This document shows positions 40,073 through 50,014 of a DNA stretch of 64,000 nt, piece by piece. Position 1 is the first letter of the stretch. Each line of letters opens with the position of its first letter. The notes beneath the pieces are model-generated. The model saw only the letters and a program-made list of their open reading frames with translations. It was not told where the DNA came from and made no database searches. This DNA is from Euglena gracilis (Eukaryota > Euglenida > Euglenophyceae > Euglenales), in contig CP154956.1 in assembly GCA_039621445.1 (NCBI GenBank), positions 50,963,204 through 51,027,203 of the forward strand. Reading direction: 5' to 3'. The position numbers were made by a program, and so were the translations under genes.

Positions 40073-40936
40073 TTTTCATTATAGCATCTGTCTTGAACAT
40101 TGGGATATGGGGTCTTTTTGCATGAGGTGGTGAGATGTTGTCCTCCTATTTCTGTGCACCTGTTTGTGGACCGAACCGCCCACCGAACGATTCGATTAAT
40201 CGGTGGCCACAGACGATTAGTCGATTAATCGATTAATCGAATCTACCCTACCTGCACAAAAAAAATTTTTCCCCTTTAGAGGAAAAAGATTTGTTCGTCT
40301 GACTTGGCTTGCCAGCAGGCAGATATTCCCCCATCGGAGGGAGTTCCCCCAGAAGACGCACGTCGGATGGGGTGGCGAGTAGCACCGACGTGGACTTTTT
40401 TTTTTGGCCAAGAAAAGGACAAAAGATTTCGCACCTCTGTCCAGAATCCTGAATTTTTTTCACACTGTGTCTGGTGTAAAAAAAATTCGACCCAATGAAC
40501 ACCAAAAACAGAACAAAATCCTCGTGAGAAGCAAATGCAGTCCGCTGAGTTGTTGTTCGTCGAGTTGTTTAGATCTTTTAGATCTCTTTCTCTTCACGTT
40601 TGTAGTTCGTTCAATTTGGGCACAGTGGGCTGGAGTGACAGTTGGGGGGGAGGGGTACCAAAGGAACCGTTTTTGCAGAGAACAGAGACAGCTTTGAAAT
40701 CATATGTCGGCGCCCATAACCCGGACACACGGTGTGTCCGGGTGACATGGATGATTTTTGTCTATTTCCGTTGACTAAGAGGCCCAAGACACACACTGTG
40801 TCTCGTGGAACTTAGCCACGCAATGTCTACCCCGTATTTTTTTTGCGATTTTTTTGTCAAATTTTCAGTTCACGAGGACACACAATGTGTCTCGTGGACT
40901 GCCAGTCCACGAGACACATTGTGTGTCCCAGTCCTG

Positions 40937-41079
40937 CTGTTGACCCAATACACGGTACGTTGTTGGCCAACGTGTTGGAAGAGAAGCCAAAAGGGACGTG
41001 TGCTAAAGGGAAGTGTGCTAACCTGGTGCGTCCCCCAAAGCATGGGTCCTGGATTTGTGAGTCGTGTGTTGGTCAGTAA
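40937..41079 (+). pseudogene. PHD-finger element protein, internally deleted
   Basis: Reads AVDPIHGTLLANVLEEKPKG, then directly CAKGKCANLVRPPKHGSWICESCVGQ split by no frame change, to a stop. It keeps the V-D-P-x-H-G-T-L-L motif and the last PHD ligands (C-x4-C and W-I-C-x2-C) but lacks the helical middle and the first zinc pair. A deletion derivative of the 35622-36242 type. Confidence 0.7.
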
Positions 41080-41947
41080 GGCGTAACGCTGGGCTCCTCG
41101 TTACATCTCCTCGTTGTCCGTTATGCCGTTCCGTGTCCCGACAACCATTGTTCCAAATTCGCGCCAACTGTCTCTCAGCTGTTACAGCTCACGGTTGTCC
41201 GGTGACCATCTTTCCACTGCCCTGCTGCATTGCATTAGATGTAGAACACCTCGCATTTCTGGCAAACACCTTTTATTTTTCAGTCCACGAGACACAGTGT
41301 GTGTCCCAGTCCACGGGGACACACACTGTGTCTCGTGGACTCAGTCCACGAGACACAGTGTGTGTCTTGGGCCTCAGTCCACGGATATAACTCCTTGACC
41401 AATAACCAAAGACCCTGGGTGCCAGGACAATTGCAAATGGAAAGACTTCATTCACTTCCAGGGTTTGACAGCGTCCACAGCTGGGGCGTTGGTCTAATGA
41501 CGGACAAAAAAATGCAACTTTCTGGCGGGTGCCCAAAAAAAGGGACTTCGGGGGGGGGGCAATTTTTTTTCTTTGGTGGGCGAAAAAAAAGTGACATTTG
41601 GGGGGCCCCGTGACAAAGGCCCATGCAGGACTCATGAACGTGACACTCTGGCAAAAACGGGAATTGGTTGGGGGGGGGGCTTAAACGGGATTTTCTGGGT
41701 TTACCATCCACCCCCCCCATTATGTACCTCCCCCCGGGAGGCCAAAATTGGGTGGGAGGTACAATGGGGGGGGGAGGTACACAATGGGGGGGCAAGGTAT
41801 TCAATGGGGGGACATGCCTGCAGGCCAGGTGCATGCTGTTCCCCCCCCCATTATGTACCTCCCCCCCCCAGGGGGTACATAATGGGGGGGGGGTGGATGG
41901 TAAATCAGGCCGAGGGGGATCCTAGTCGGGATTTAAACGGATTTTTA

Positions 41948-43202
41948 TATCAAGAACTGCGTCTTAACCGCAGACTCTGACCTGAGTCTGCGTTTCGAAA
42001 CGCAGACTCAGGTCAGAGTCTGCGTTTGGAAACGCAGACTCAGGTGATGTGTTTAAGACGCAGTTATTTAAGGCTGTGTTTATAAAGCAACATGGCTTTG
42101 GTCAAAGTCTGTGTTTTTCAACCTCGACGACGGACGGCAGACTGACGACAGATTTTTGGGACAAAGCGAAGCCGAATTATGATCCGCTGCACTGATCTGG
42201 GACGGCCGGAAACCTCGGAATAAGAGTATGTGGCCGCCGGGCAGCTTTTGGCCGCCGTCTGTGGTCTTCCGACCTAGAATCCTCTCGAAATAGTAGTAAC
42301 ATTACCGTTAAACATGGGAACGTATGTGAAAGATGACACAAGATTACATCGTCTCCTTCCCTTTGCATACCCATTTTGCCTGCTGCACTTTGCAACGTTG
42401 ATGAGAATGCTCTGGGCGCTGCACCCACGATCCAAGAGTTCTTTGGTAGGCTCCAAAAAGTTGATGAGCACAGATGTTACATGACCTAACCTTGTATGGT
42501 GATATTTTTGGGGAACCACCCTCTGGGCCACTTGGGACAGAAAAAAACACCCTCACCCCCCCTCAAAGTGCCCCCCCCCTCAGAGTGGTCAATTTTTTTG
42601 GCAAATTTGTCCCCCCCCTCAAAGTGGTCATTTCCTCTTGGCGCCTAATGAGCCTAAGCCCAAAAATAGACCCCCCCAAAGTGTCCCCTCCCTGCCGTTT
42701 TGGCAAATTTGTTCCCCCCCCTCAAAGTGGTCATTTTCTCTTGGTGCCTAAGCCCAAAAATTGACCCCCCAAAAGTGTCCCCTCCCTCACAATGGCCGTT
42801 TTGGCAAATTTGTTTCCCCCCCCCTCAAGGTGGCCATTTTCTCTTGGCGCCGAAGGCGCGCAAGCCGAAAAATTGACCCCCCCCCCCAAAGTGTCCTCCC
42901 TCACAATGGCCGTTTTGGCAAATTTGTCCCCCCCCCCCTCAAAGGGGCCATTTTCTCTTGGCGCCGAAGGCGCCAAAGCCCAAAAATTGACCCACCACCC
43001 CAAAGTGTCCCCTCCTTTATTTCTGCATCATTGGGATGTTTCAGGGTCCAAATATTGTGAACACAGTTTTCTTGGTCGGAGTCCGTGTTTAGAAAAACAG
43101 ACTTAGGTCAAAGTCTGTGTTTCTGAACACGGACTTCAGCACGTCAAAGTCTGTGTTTAGAAACACAGACTTTGACCAAAGCCATGTTGCTATAAACACA
43201 GC
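41948..43202. mobile_element. Foldback element, full-length copy
   Basis: TATATCAAGAACTGCG start, AACGCAGACTCAGGTC hairpin at the left, AACACAGACTTTGACC hairpin at the right, about 100-bp GGCGCC units between. The right end CACAGCCT abuts the TATATCAAGAA start of the next element. Confidence 0.75.
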
Positions 43203-43700
43203 CTTTATATCAAGAACTGTGTTGCTAACCCAGTCTCTGTCCTGAGGCCTGGGTTGCTAACCCAGGCCTCAGGACAGAGGCTGGGTTAGCAACACAGTTC
43301 TTTGAGGCCGTGTTACAACAGCACCAGGCCTCAGGACAGAGGCCGTGTTAGTTAACAGCGGCTATCCCACACTCCACCCTTGCACCTTTTGCAGTCAAAC
43401 ACAAAATGATGCCAGAACAATTGGTGAATGTCGCTGAAGCAGCCCTGGGACCATTAGAGGGTCCGCAGCGCCGACCGGACAGCGGGCAACATGGGTACCC
43501 CATACCCCCTGCGGCAGGACCGGGGATGGGGGGAGGGGCATCAGCGCCCGGCAGGGAAGACGCCCAAATTGACGCTACAGGGGCCTGGCAGCCATGCGGG
43601 GGCTGGCTGTTGGGTGTCAATGGAGGCGGACAATATGCACTGGCACCCCATCGGGTCGCCAAATTGTTTATGGCTGCTTTTGGAGCCGATAAGCCGAGTG
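43203..43700 (+). repeat. Left end of the recombinase-bearing element (GCTAACCCAG words)
   Basis: TATATCAAGAACTGTGTTGC, then palindromic GCTAACCCAGxCTCTGTCC words to about 43350; inverse homologue of 1-293. It continues into ATGATGCCAGAACAATTGG, where an open plus frame (43406-43708) begins MMPEQLVNVAEAALGPLEG; function unknown. Confidence 0.6.
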
Positions 43701-44192
43701 GATGGTGACTGCCTGACATTACTTAACTTCCAGACATAAAGTACATAAGGTACGTTTGATGGGGACACCACCGCCGCGCTGACAGCGTTGGTGCCTTTCT
43801 GGTTTGAAACAGAGCATTTCCGGCGCAGCAGAAGAGCCTTTGCCAGGAAGGTCAATGCCGGGAGGGAAAAGAGTGGGTAGTGAATTTGCAGTGAAAATGA
43901 TGGTCAGACGGTTGGTCAAAGCCAAATCAGTCATCGTCATCGAAGATGCTCTTCTTCACCACCTTCGACTTTGCTAAAAAGAAGGGCAGGAGGCTGAAGA
44001 AAGAACCAGGAGCCCAAACGGTGAGCATGAGCTGTTCGACAGGGGTTTCCTGAAGGACCCCCATGGGAGGCAGCCTGCGGGCTGACCAGGTCCTGGCTGG
44101 GGAAAAAGTGCAGGTGCTGGAACGGGGGGGGGGGGCTGGTTTGACCTGTCTGGTACCCAAAAAACGAGCAGAAAAAATCAAAATCTGGCAGG

Positions 44193-45257
44193 TTGCCGCC
44201 CGTGGATGCATTTTTGGCCGCTTTGGAACAGGCCCAAAAACTAGCACGTCCACCCCCGGCAGACACCGTGTTGTTCGGCAACACGTTTGCCGAACAACCG
44301 GGACTCCCAACGGGAACCGAAAAGAACCAAAAACCTTCCTTCCATGCGGCGATGGATTTTGCCAAAGTTTTGGCCCATCAAAAATGCGTTTTGTCCAATT
44401 TGGATGATTGGATGACCGCCTTTGCGAAATGGACTTTGTCAGTGGGCTGCCTTTTTGATGATCCCACTCAACGAGATGTTGCCTTGGCGCAACGAAAAGA
44501 TCTGTGTGCCGCTGCTGGTGTTCCTGTTCGAGAGTGGAGTCCCCCAACACGTGAATGCGTTGGCCCTCATGTACAAGCAAACAGGTCCGGTGTCTGGCAT
44601 CGTCCCGAGTGCACAAATTCTGTTTCCGAATTTTTGTCGGTTTTTTAACGCAGCCTATGCCCGTGCTCGGACAACTTCGGCCACCAAAGAGGCAGTCGCA
44701 GTGCTGACGGACGAAGAAATGGTCACATTGCATGACAAAACAAATTTTCAGTCATGCTACGAGTTGCAACGCATGAACTTGCTTCTCATCGCCTTCCAAC
44801 TTGGCTTCCAACCGGCCCGCCTCCTTGATCGACCTCCGTGTCGGCAATTTTCAATTACAGACACAGGACAATGGAAGACTTGCGTTGCATGTGACCATTG
44901 GCACGATGAAAAATTTACAGGCCAAACAAGAAACCGTGGGGAAACCAGCTCACACCCAAATGATTTTACCCCATGAGGATGCCAAATTGTGTGCGATCCA
45001 GGCCTATCGTCGTCAGTTAGACTTGTTGGGATCTCCTGTGGGGCGTGAGGCCTTTTTTTTCCGAGGTGTTTGTTTGAATACAAAGGCCATTCCAACAGCA
45101 CCTACGACTTACTCAACGTGCCGGGGTGTTGTGACTTGGGTGAGAGCGGTGTTGGGGCGTCCAGTGACATTTAAAGATTGTGCCCGCAGGCCTGTCTTTA
45201 CCAAATTGGCAAAAAAAAAGCTTTGCCATTGCTGGACGCTGCCATATTCCATGAGGA
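44193..45257 (+). pseudogene. N-domain plus Crypton-like tyrosine recombinase, frameshifted
   Basis: First frame: PPVDAFLAALEQAQ, ADTVLFGNTFAEQ, FHAAMDFAKVLAHQKCVLSN and LDDWMTAFAKW, matching the N-domain of the PHD protein. Second frame (from about 44450): VPLLVFLFESGVPQHVNAL, AVLTDEEMVTLHDK and MNLLLIAFQLGFQP. Third frame (from about 44818): ASLIDLRVGNFQL, TIGTMKNLQAKQETVGKP, HEDAKLCAIQAYRRQLDLLG and LGRPVTFKDCARRPVFTKLA. This is the layout of the catalytic domain of Crypton/tyrosine recombinases (strand exchange through a Tyr nucleophile). The first catalytic Arg place reads GFQP, so that residue appears substituted. Frame changes may be introns or decay; the tail is damaged by homopolymers. 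Confidence 0.65.
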
Positions 45258-45261
45258 ATTT

Positions 45262-45363
<102 letters not shown>

Positions 45364-45708
45364 GGAAAATTTTTCTTTAGCTGAAAAAAAAGACAGTTTC
45401 TCACAAACAGGAAGTGAAACGGAAAACAAAATTTCAGGAAACCGATCTTCTGCCTGAGGGGCAGCAGCAGAATAAAACACAGTCAGAACTGACTTTTAGA
45501 GAGTCAGTGAGAATGTCTTCGGAAAAGATTTGCCAAAAGTGGCCCAAAATGGACATTTTCCCCCTTTGCAGATGTATAATGAAGAAAAAAGTCGGGGGGA
45601 AACATGCCCCCCCTAACTATTCCCGTCCGGTTGCCCCCCTTTGGGTCCATGGGAACAGTAAGGGCGGTACGCAGCTGAGTTCGGGCCCCAAACCCGGTGC
45701 CAAACGGT

Positions 45709-45860
45709 AGACTGGGGGGGGGTAGCGGGTAGTCGGCCGACTAGGCCTAGTCGGTAGCTAGTCGGCGAGACGGGGTGGGGGGGGGGGGTAGTGGGTAGTC
45801 GGCCGACTACCCACTCTAATGTGCTAACGGGTCAAAACCGCCGACTTTTAAGCCCCCCCC
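45709..45860. repeat. Terminal module with GTAGTCGGCCGAC words
   Basis: TAGACTGGGGGG, GGGTAGTCGGCCGACTA clusters, CCACTCTAATGTGC, CCGACTTTTAAGCCCCC: the scaffold of 11376-11620 with GGCTAGTCGGTCGAC replaced throughout by GGGTAGTCGGCCGAC. No matching right end is visible. Confidence 0.7.
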
Positions 45861-46240
45861 TGAATTTTTTTTGTCCAAATCACCCCAACACCAGTCAAAA
45901 CCCACCCAAATGGCTCCAGAACCACCCAATCGGGGGTGAATATGCAAAAACTTGAAATGGGGTGGATGCAAAGTTAGCCTTTCATGGGAACATGTAATCC
46001 CACATCTTGACCCACATCTTGATGGTTGTCGTCTCGTTGTTCCCGTTTCGCTTGGTTTGGTTGCCTCTGTTCACGAAAGAAGGTATAACAGAGATGAATT
46101 GAGCAAACCCATTGAGATACCTTGGCTAATGCTTCTGCCGCGTCCACCTTCACTTTAGTTGGCGCAGCCACATGGTAACGGTCAATGGTCCTCGGAACCA
46201 CGCCCACAGCCTCAAGAAGTTAACGCCGTCAAGGACCATA
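45861..46240. other. Spacer; first 100 bp homologous to 17060-17150
   Basis: TCAAAACCCACCCAAATG and AATCGGGGGTGAATATGC follow the order at 17090-17145. The rest shows no recognisable gene. Confidence 0.4.
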
Positions 46241-46249
46241 CAATTTTTT

Positions 46250-46480
46250 TTACCGACCCCCCGGAGGGGGGAGGGGAGGTCACTGCTCTTTTCGAAATAC
46301 CAGTCACTTTCTTTTTTGGGAAGCCAGTCAGTCACTCACCCCCGGGGGGGGTCGGCCACTTTGGGATCCAAAGGAAAAAATTCGTTCGGGTCTCTGTAGT
46401 GGTTTTTGACGACCCCCCCCCCCGGGGGTGGGCCGCCAAAAAACTCCGAAAAATAATTTACCCACACCCCTGGGGGATCG
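46250..46480. repeat. CCCCCGGGGGGTCGG word array
   Basis: Four (G)ACCCCCCGGGGG-type palindromes spaced about 60-80 bp, with GGTCGGCCAC and GGGTGGGCCGCC variants. Probably one element with C/G palindromic words. Confidence 0.5.
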
Positions 46481-46770
46481 GCCGGTGCTTAAGCAATTGC
46501 CTGCTCTGGACTGCTTCGTGACCAAGGACAAAAAAATTTTTTCCTGCAGAAGCCAACACGTGGTTGGAGGGGACCCTTGTTCCGGATAGGAAATTATTCG
46601 CCCTTTCATTCTTGACTTCAAAGGGTTTGTTACTGATGACTTGCTGAATTAGCGTAGCTCATGCCGGCGGATTACTAGGCGGGTTTTTTCTTGGCGACTC
46701 CTTATGCCCTTGGCGGCAATAAACCCGGTCGGGATAACATGGCGCGAACTTTTCTGCGACTTCTTATTCT
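46481..46770. other. Spacer without recognised gene
   Basis: Mixed sequence; GGCGGATTACTAGGCGGG and ACCCGGTCGGG phrases, no open frame of interest. Confidence 0.35.
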
Positions 46771-46777
46771 AACCCCC

Positions 46778-46849
46778 GGTACATAGTGGGAATTGAACCC
46801 ACAACCTCACGCTTATGAAGCACACGCTCTACCACTGAGCTACATGTAT
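46778..46849 (-). tRNA. tRNA-Met(CAT)-like sequence, elongator type
   Basis: Minus strand: acceptor ATACATG/TATGTAC (6 of 7 paired), D-arm GCTCAGTGGTAGAGC, anticodon stem TGTGC/GCGTG with loop TTCATAA (CAT), T-arm GTGGGTTCAATTCCCAC fully paired. The best folded tRNA-like sequence in the window. The adjoining TTTTTCACTGTAACCTCTGT is the empty-site version of 30361-31275, so it belongs to the same repeat family as the Val-like sequences and may not be a working gene. Confidence 0.6.
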
Positions 46850-46944
46850 TGTTATGTGATCGGAACATTTTTCACTGTAACCTCTGTCTTGAACATTGGG
46901 GTGTGCATGCATGGTGAGATGCTGTCCTGTTTCTGTGGACTGAT

Positions 46945-47035
46945 TAATCTCCCCCCCACCGAACGATTCGATTAATCGGCAGCCGCAAACGATTAATCGA
47001 TTAATTAGATTGATCGATTAATCAAATCTACCCTA
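46945..47035. repeat. CGATTAATCG terminal module
   Basis: CCACCGAACGATTCGATTAATCGG, tandem CGATTAATxGAT words and AAATCTACCCTACCC. Right end of the short, uninterrupted version of the tRNA-containing repeat (46778-47035). Confidence 0.6.
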
Positions 47036-47269
47036 CCCGAACAAAATTAAAAGTATTATGTCGCAATATTGATGGTTTTTATTCACCCCCCATTCTTTTG
47101 TGGCGGGTGTTGCCTCTCCCCCCAATTGTCTCACCCGGTTTCAGCCCAAACCCCTGGCTGTGCCCCTGTCGTTCAGCTGACTGCAGCCGGAGGAGATCAG
47201 GCGGTAACTTTTGGGGTCCTGGACCCCCCCCCCTCCTGGACCCCCTCCCCCCCCCCTGCCTACCCTAAC

Positions 47270-47546
47270 GGTGAACTTCACCGGTGAAGTTCACCACAAG
47301 AGCACTTTTTTTGGCCAAAAATGGTCGAAAATGACGTTTTGGGCAAGTTTTCGGAAAATTCGATAGAATTCCATGAACCATCAACCTCAAAATGACCTTT
47401 TTGAGAGGAAAGGAGCAAACTTTCACCCATCAAAATTTCACCCCCAACCATCAAAACGGTGAACTTCACTGGTGAATTTCACCGGTGAACTTCACCACCG
47501 AGAGTACCCCCTCCCCCCCCCCGGTGAACGTTCACCGGTGAAGTTC
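47270..47546. mobile_element. Element with GGTGAACTTCACC palindromic words
   Basis: Left GGTGAACTTCACCGGTGAAG, right three more GGTGAA(C/A)TTCACC words, ending GGTGAACGTTCACCGG. Interior of 160 bp without a gene. Each word is itself a perfect palindrome. Confidence 0.55.
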
Positions 47547-47559
47547 CTGCGGCCGGAGT

Positions 47560-48530
47560 TGCTACGGAACACGTCTCTCTGTCTACTGTGCGATTCCTAG
47601 GGCTTGTCATCTTGCCCCATGCACAAATCAGTTGTGTTTTTGGCCGGCCTGGTACGCCACTCGCCCCCTGTGTTTTCTCCTTTTGTCTTTCAACTGTAAC
47701 TGATGTTTTTACTTTTCTTGTTTTTCTGGTGATGCTTTGCGACCACGACTCCGGTCCCATTGCCCTTTCCCCCCAAGGATCTTTGCCATCTCCTCACCTT
47801 TGTCCCCATACATTCATAGAGATTGGAACCTCATTTTCGCCCTCTCTACCACGTGTGAGTGTCGTTAGGCTCCTCCGTCTTTCGAATGGTCATAGACTTT
47901 CTTTCTAGCATCCCGCAGACACCCCTGTTTTTCATCCTCTCGTTGCTTGCTCGTCGACTGCGATGGCAATTTCTTTTCCCTTGATGGACATCTCCTTGCC
48001 GCGATATGGTGTGGTGTGTCAAGTGTGCCGGGGCCTTAGGTGTGTCAAGTGTGCCAGGGCCTTAGGTGTGCCCCACGGAGGTGGCCCCGGCGTTCGCGCT
48101 GGATCCTGCCTACCGTGGGCACTGCGCTTCTGCAGGGCAATGCAAACCCAAGCCCAAACCTCGAACTCGACTGGTCCGGTTGAATTCGCAATTTGAAAGG
48201 GGGGTGCCGCGGGACCCCCTCCCCCCTTGTGCTTGGGCTCCAAGGGGAGCAGCTCCCCCCCTTATTGCTCCGGCAGTTCCTGCCGAGGGGATGGAGTTTT
48301 GCTGTCCAACCTTTTTTTGCAAACATGCCAGTTATTTTCTGGAAGCCTTTGGGTGGTGGAATGGGGGGGGGCAAAAGTCAATTGTTAATCATTCCAAACA
48401 GTTTGTGTTTAAACACATCCTTGCAGAGTTTTTTGAAACAAAATCTTTTTCAACCCCTGTCAATGTGCTTTTATCAATAATTCAAGGGGATTTGGCAATA
48501 ATCCTCTTGACGGACAGCGTTGGCGTTGAG
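47560..48530. other. Region of lower repetitiveness, gene not identified
   Basis: Balanced composition with several open plus-strand frames (47588-47908, 48066-48536), none with a recognised domain. CAAGTGTGCCxGGGCCTTAG is repeated at 48020-48065. GGGGGTGCCGCGGGACCCCC and CCCAAACCTCGAACTCGAC resemble 52880-52995. Confidence 0.35.
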
Positions 48531-48532
48531 TT

Positions 48533-48727
48533 ATGATGGCTTATTGTCATTTTTGCAGTTTTTTTGATGGCAGCATTGTGAACATTATGGAAGAGCAACG
48601 TTTTCTTCCTTCAACAGGCAGTCATGCTCATTGCAATTTACATTTGGTTGTGATTGCCATCGCTGCCTTTGTTGGAGGATTGGCTTTTGGGTGTGTCTTT
48701 TTAACAACATCCTTCACGAAGGCACGT
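48533..48727 (+). CDS. Exon-like frame with one membrane segment
   Basis: MMAYCHFCSFFDGS, then MEEQRFLP and a hydrophobic segment VVIAIAAFVGGLAFGCVFL of about 20 residues. The frame then enters a C-run MITE. Possibly the start of a small membrane protein gene truncated by the insertion at 48727. No family recognised. Confidence 0.3.
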
Positions 48728-48955
48728 GCCCCCCCCCCCCAAATAACCTGGCGGGGTGCCAGGTTATTGGAACCAACTTTTGGCCCTGTCCCCCCGCCAG
48801 GTTATTTGGGCCGCTTTTTCAGTGCCGTAAAGGAATTTTGCCTAAAAAGGACCCCACAAAGTTACTGGAACCATCTTTTTTGTCCCTCCCCCCGCCAAGT
48901 TATTCGGCCCCCGCCAGGAGTTGGGACCCCACCAGGTTATTTGGGGGGGGGGTTA
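48727..48955. mobile_element. AATAACCTGGCGGGG-type MITE
   Basis: C-run plus AAATAACCTGGCGGGG at the left, CCACCAGGTTATTTGGGGG at the right, with three more AGGTTATT or AAGTTATT words inside. Confidence 0.65.
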
Positions 48956-49139
48956 CCAAGAAGGTTTAAAAAAAACATTTTTAAAAAGATATTTCACGGG
49001 CTTATTTTTTGTTCCGCCGTTTGCCGATTCAATAAAAGCAACACATCACCCTTGTCCAAGAATGTCATTTCCGACAAGAATAAACAAATCAATTCCAATT
49101 GCCAAAAAAAGGCGAAATTGATTGATTGAATTGATTGAA

Positions 49140-49455
49140 TTGAAATTGATTTTTTTCGATTTTTTGGTTTTGACCCAACGTCAATGGGTTGGCGGCCCAG
49201 GGCCGGGCTGGACCGCCGGGCCGCCGGCCGGACCGGGCTGGGCCGGGCCAGGGTGGTCTCCCAAAGAGCTCAGCTCTACGTCACACCCTGGTCGCTGAGC
49301 TCTTTAGAGTAAGAGCGAAGCTTACCACCCCAGTGACGGGGGGGGGGGGTCCGACTCCCCCGCCCCCCCTGGGTAGGTCGGGAGGCCTGAGGATTATCGA
49401 TGTGATTGGATTTCCTGGCCCCCAAAGTGAACAGCCTAAAGGTTAGGGGACGATC
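49140..49455. repeat. Spacer-family repeats with GGGCCGCCGG and GAGCTCAGC phrases
   Basis: GGTTTTGACCC, GGGCCGCCGGCC, CAAAGAGCTCAGCTCTACG, CACACCCTGGTC and AGAGCGAAGCTTACCACC: the flank module of the 7-11 kb array. Confidence 0.6.
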
Positions 49456-50008
49456 TCAGGCTTTTGCTTAAGGGATTGCAGTACCCCCCCCGGGGGGGGC
49501 TGGACTGTAGCTATGGCTGATTTGTTCCAAAAATTCCCAAAAATGGCCAAAAACGGGCATTTTTGGCCATTTTTGGGGGTCCCAAAAAAAATTTCCGGTG
49601 CTTCGCGCCGGTCAGTGGAAAATTTTTTTCCATTAGCTAGCCCTGCTAGCAGACCCCCCCGGGGGGGGGTCTGCTAGAAATCCTACCAGCCAAATTTGGA
49701 CTCCTGAAGGAGACTACGTACGGGAGATCAGACCCCCGACTCCCAGGAAATGGCCATCTGTGCCATAGATACCTCAGGCCTACAGGCTCCAGGTCCATGG
49801 ACCCTGTTCTGACCTTTTCATCAGGCCTATAGGCCCTGTATTCGGTATCCAAAAAACCTATTAAAAACCTCATTTTTTCCAGTTCGGGGGACCCCCGGAC
49901 CACCCCCCCCCCAGGGGGGAGGGGGGTCTAGCTAGTCCATTTTTTCCAGTGTCTAGCCAATTGGCTAGCCAGTACCCCCCCCCCCCGGGTCCTTAAGCAA
50001 AAGCCTGA
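49456..50008. mobile_element. 553-bp TIR element, 6-bp TSD
   Basis: TCAGGCTTTTGCTTAAGG at 49456-49473 and its perfect inverse at 49991-50008, flanked by ACGATC (49450-49455, 50009-50014). Subterminal GTACCCCCCC runs and TAGCTAGxCC words. A minus-strand frame across 49646-49903 has no recognised family. Confidence 0.85.
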
Positions 50009-50014
50009 ACGATC

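Larger units (their letters stand above)
39459..41388. mobile_element. PHD-type element with GACACA words, enclosing a third copy of the flanking block
   Basis: Scaffold as in 35206-36650, but the words are GACACACAATGTGTC in place of GAAATACAGGGCAGG, and CCCGGACACACGGTGTGTCC in place of the GTATACGGG hairpin. Left hairpin arm 39459-39505, right arm 40705-40770. Between them lies sequence homologous to 30345-31900. The gene remnant follows at 40937-41079. The precise empty site (GGTCCAC joined to AACTCC) is seen at 31974-31984; no TSD is evident. Confidence 0.8.
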
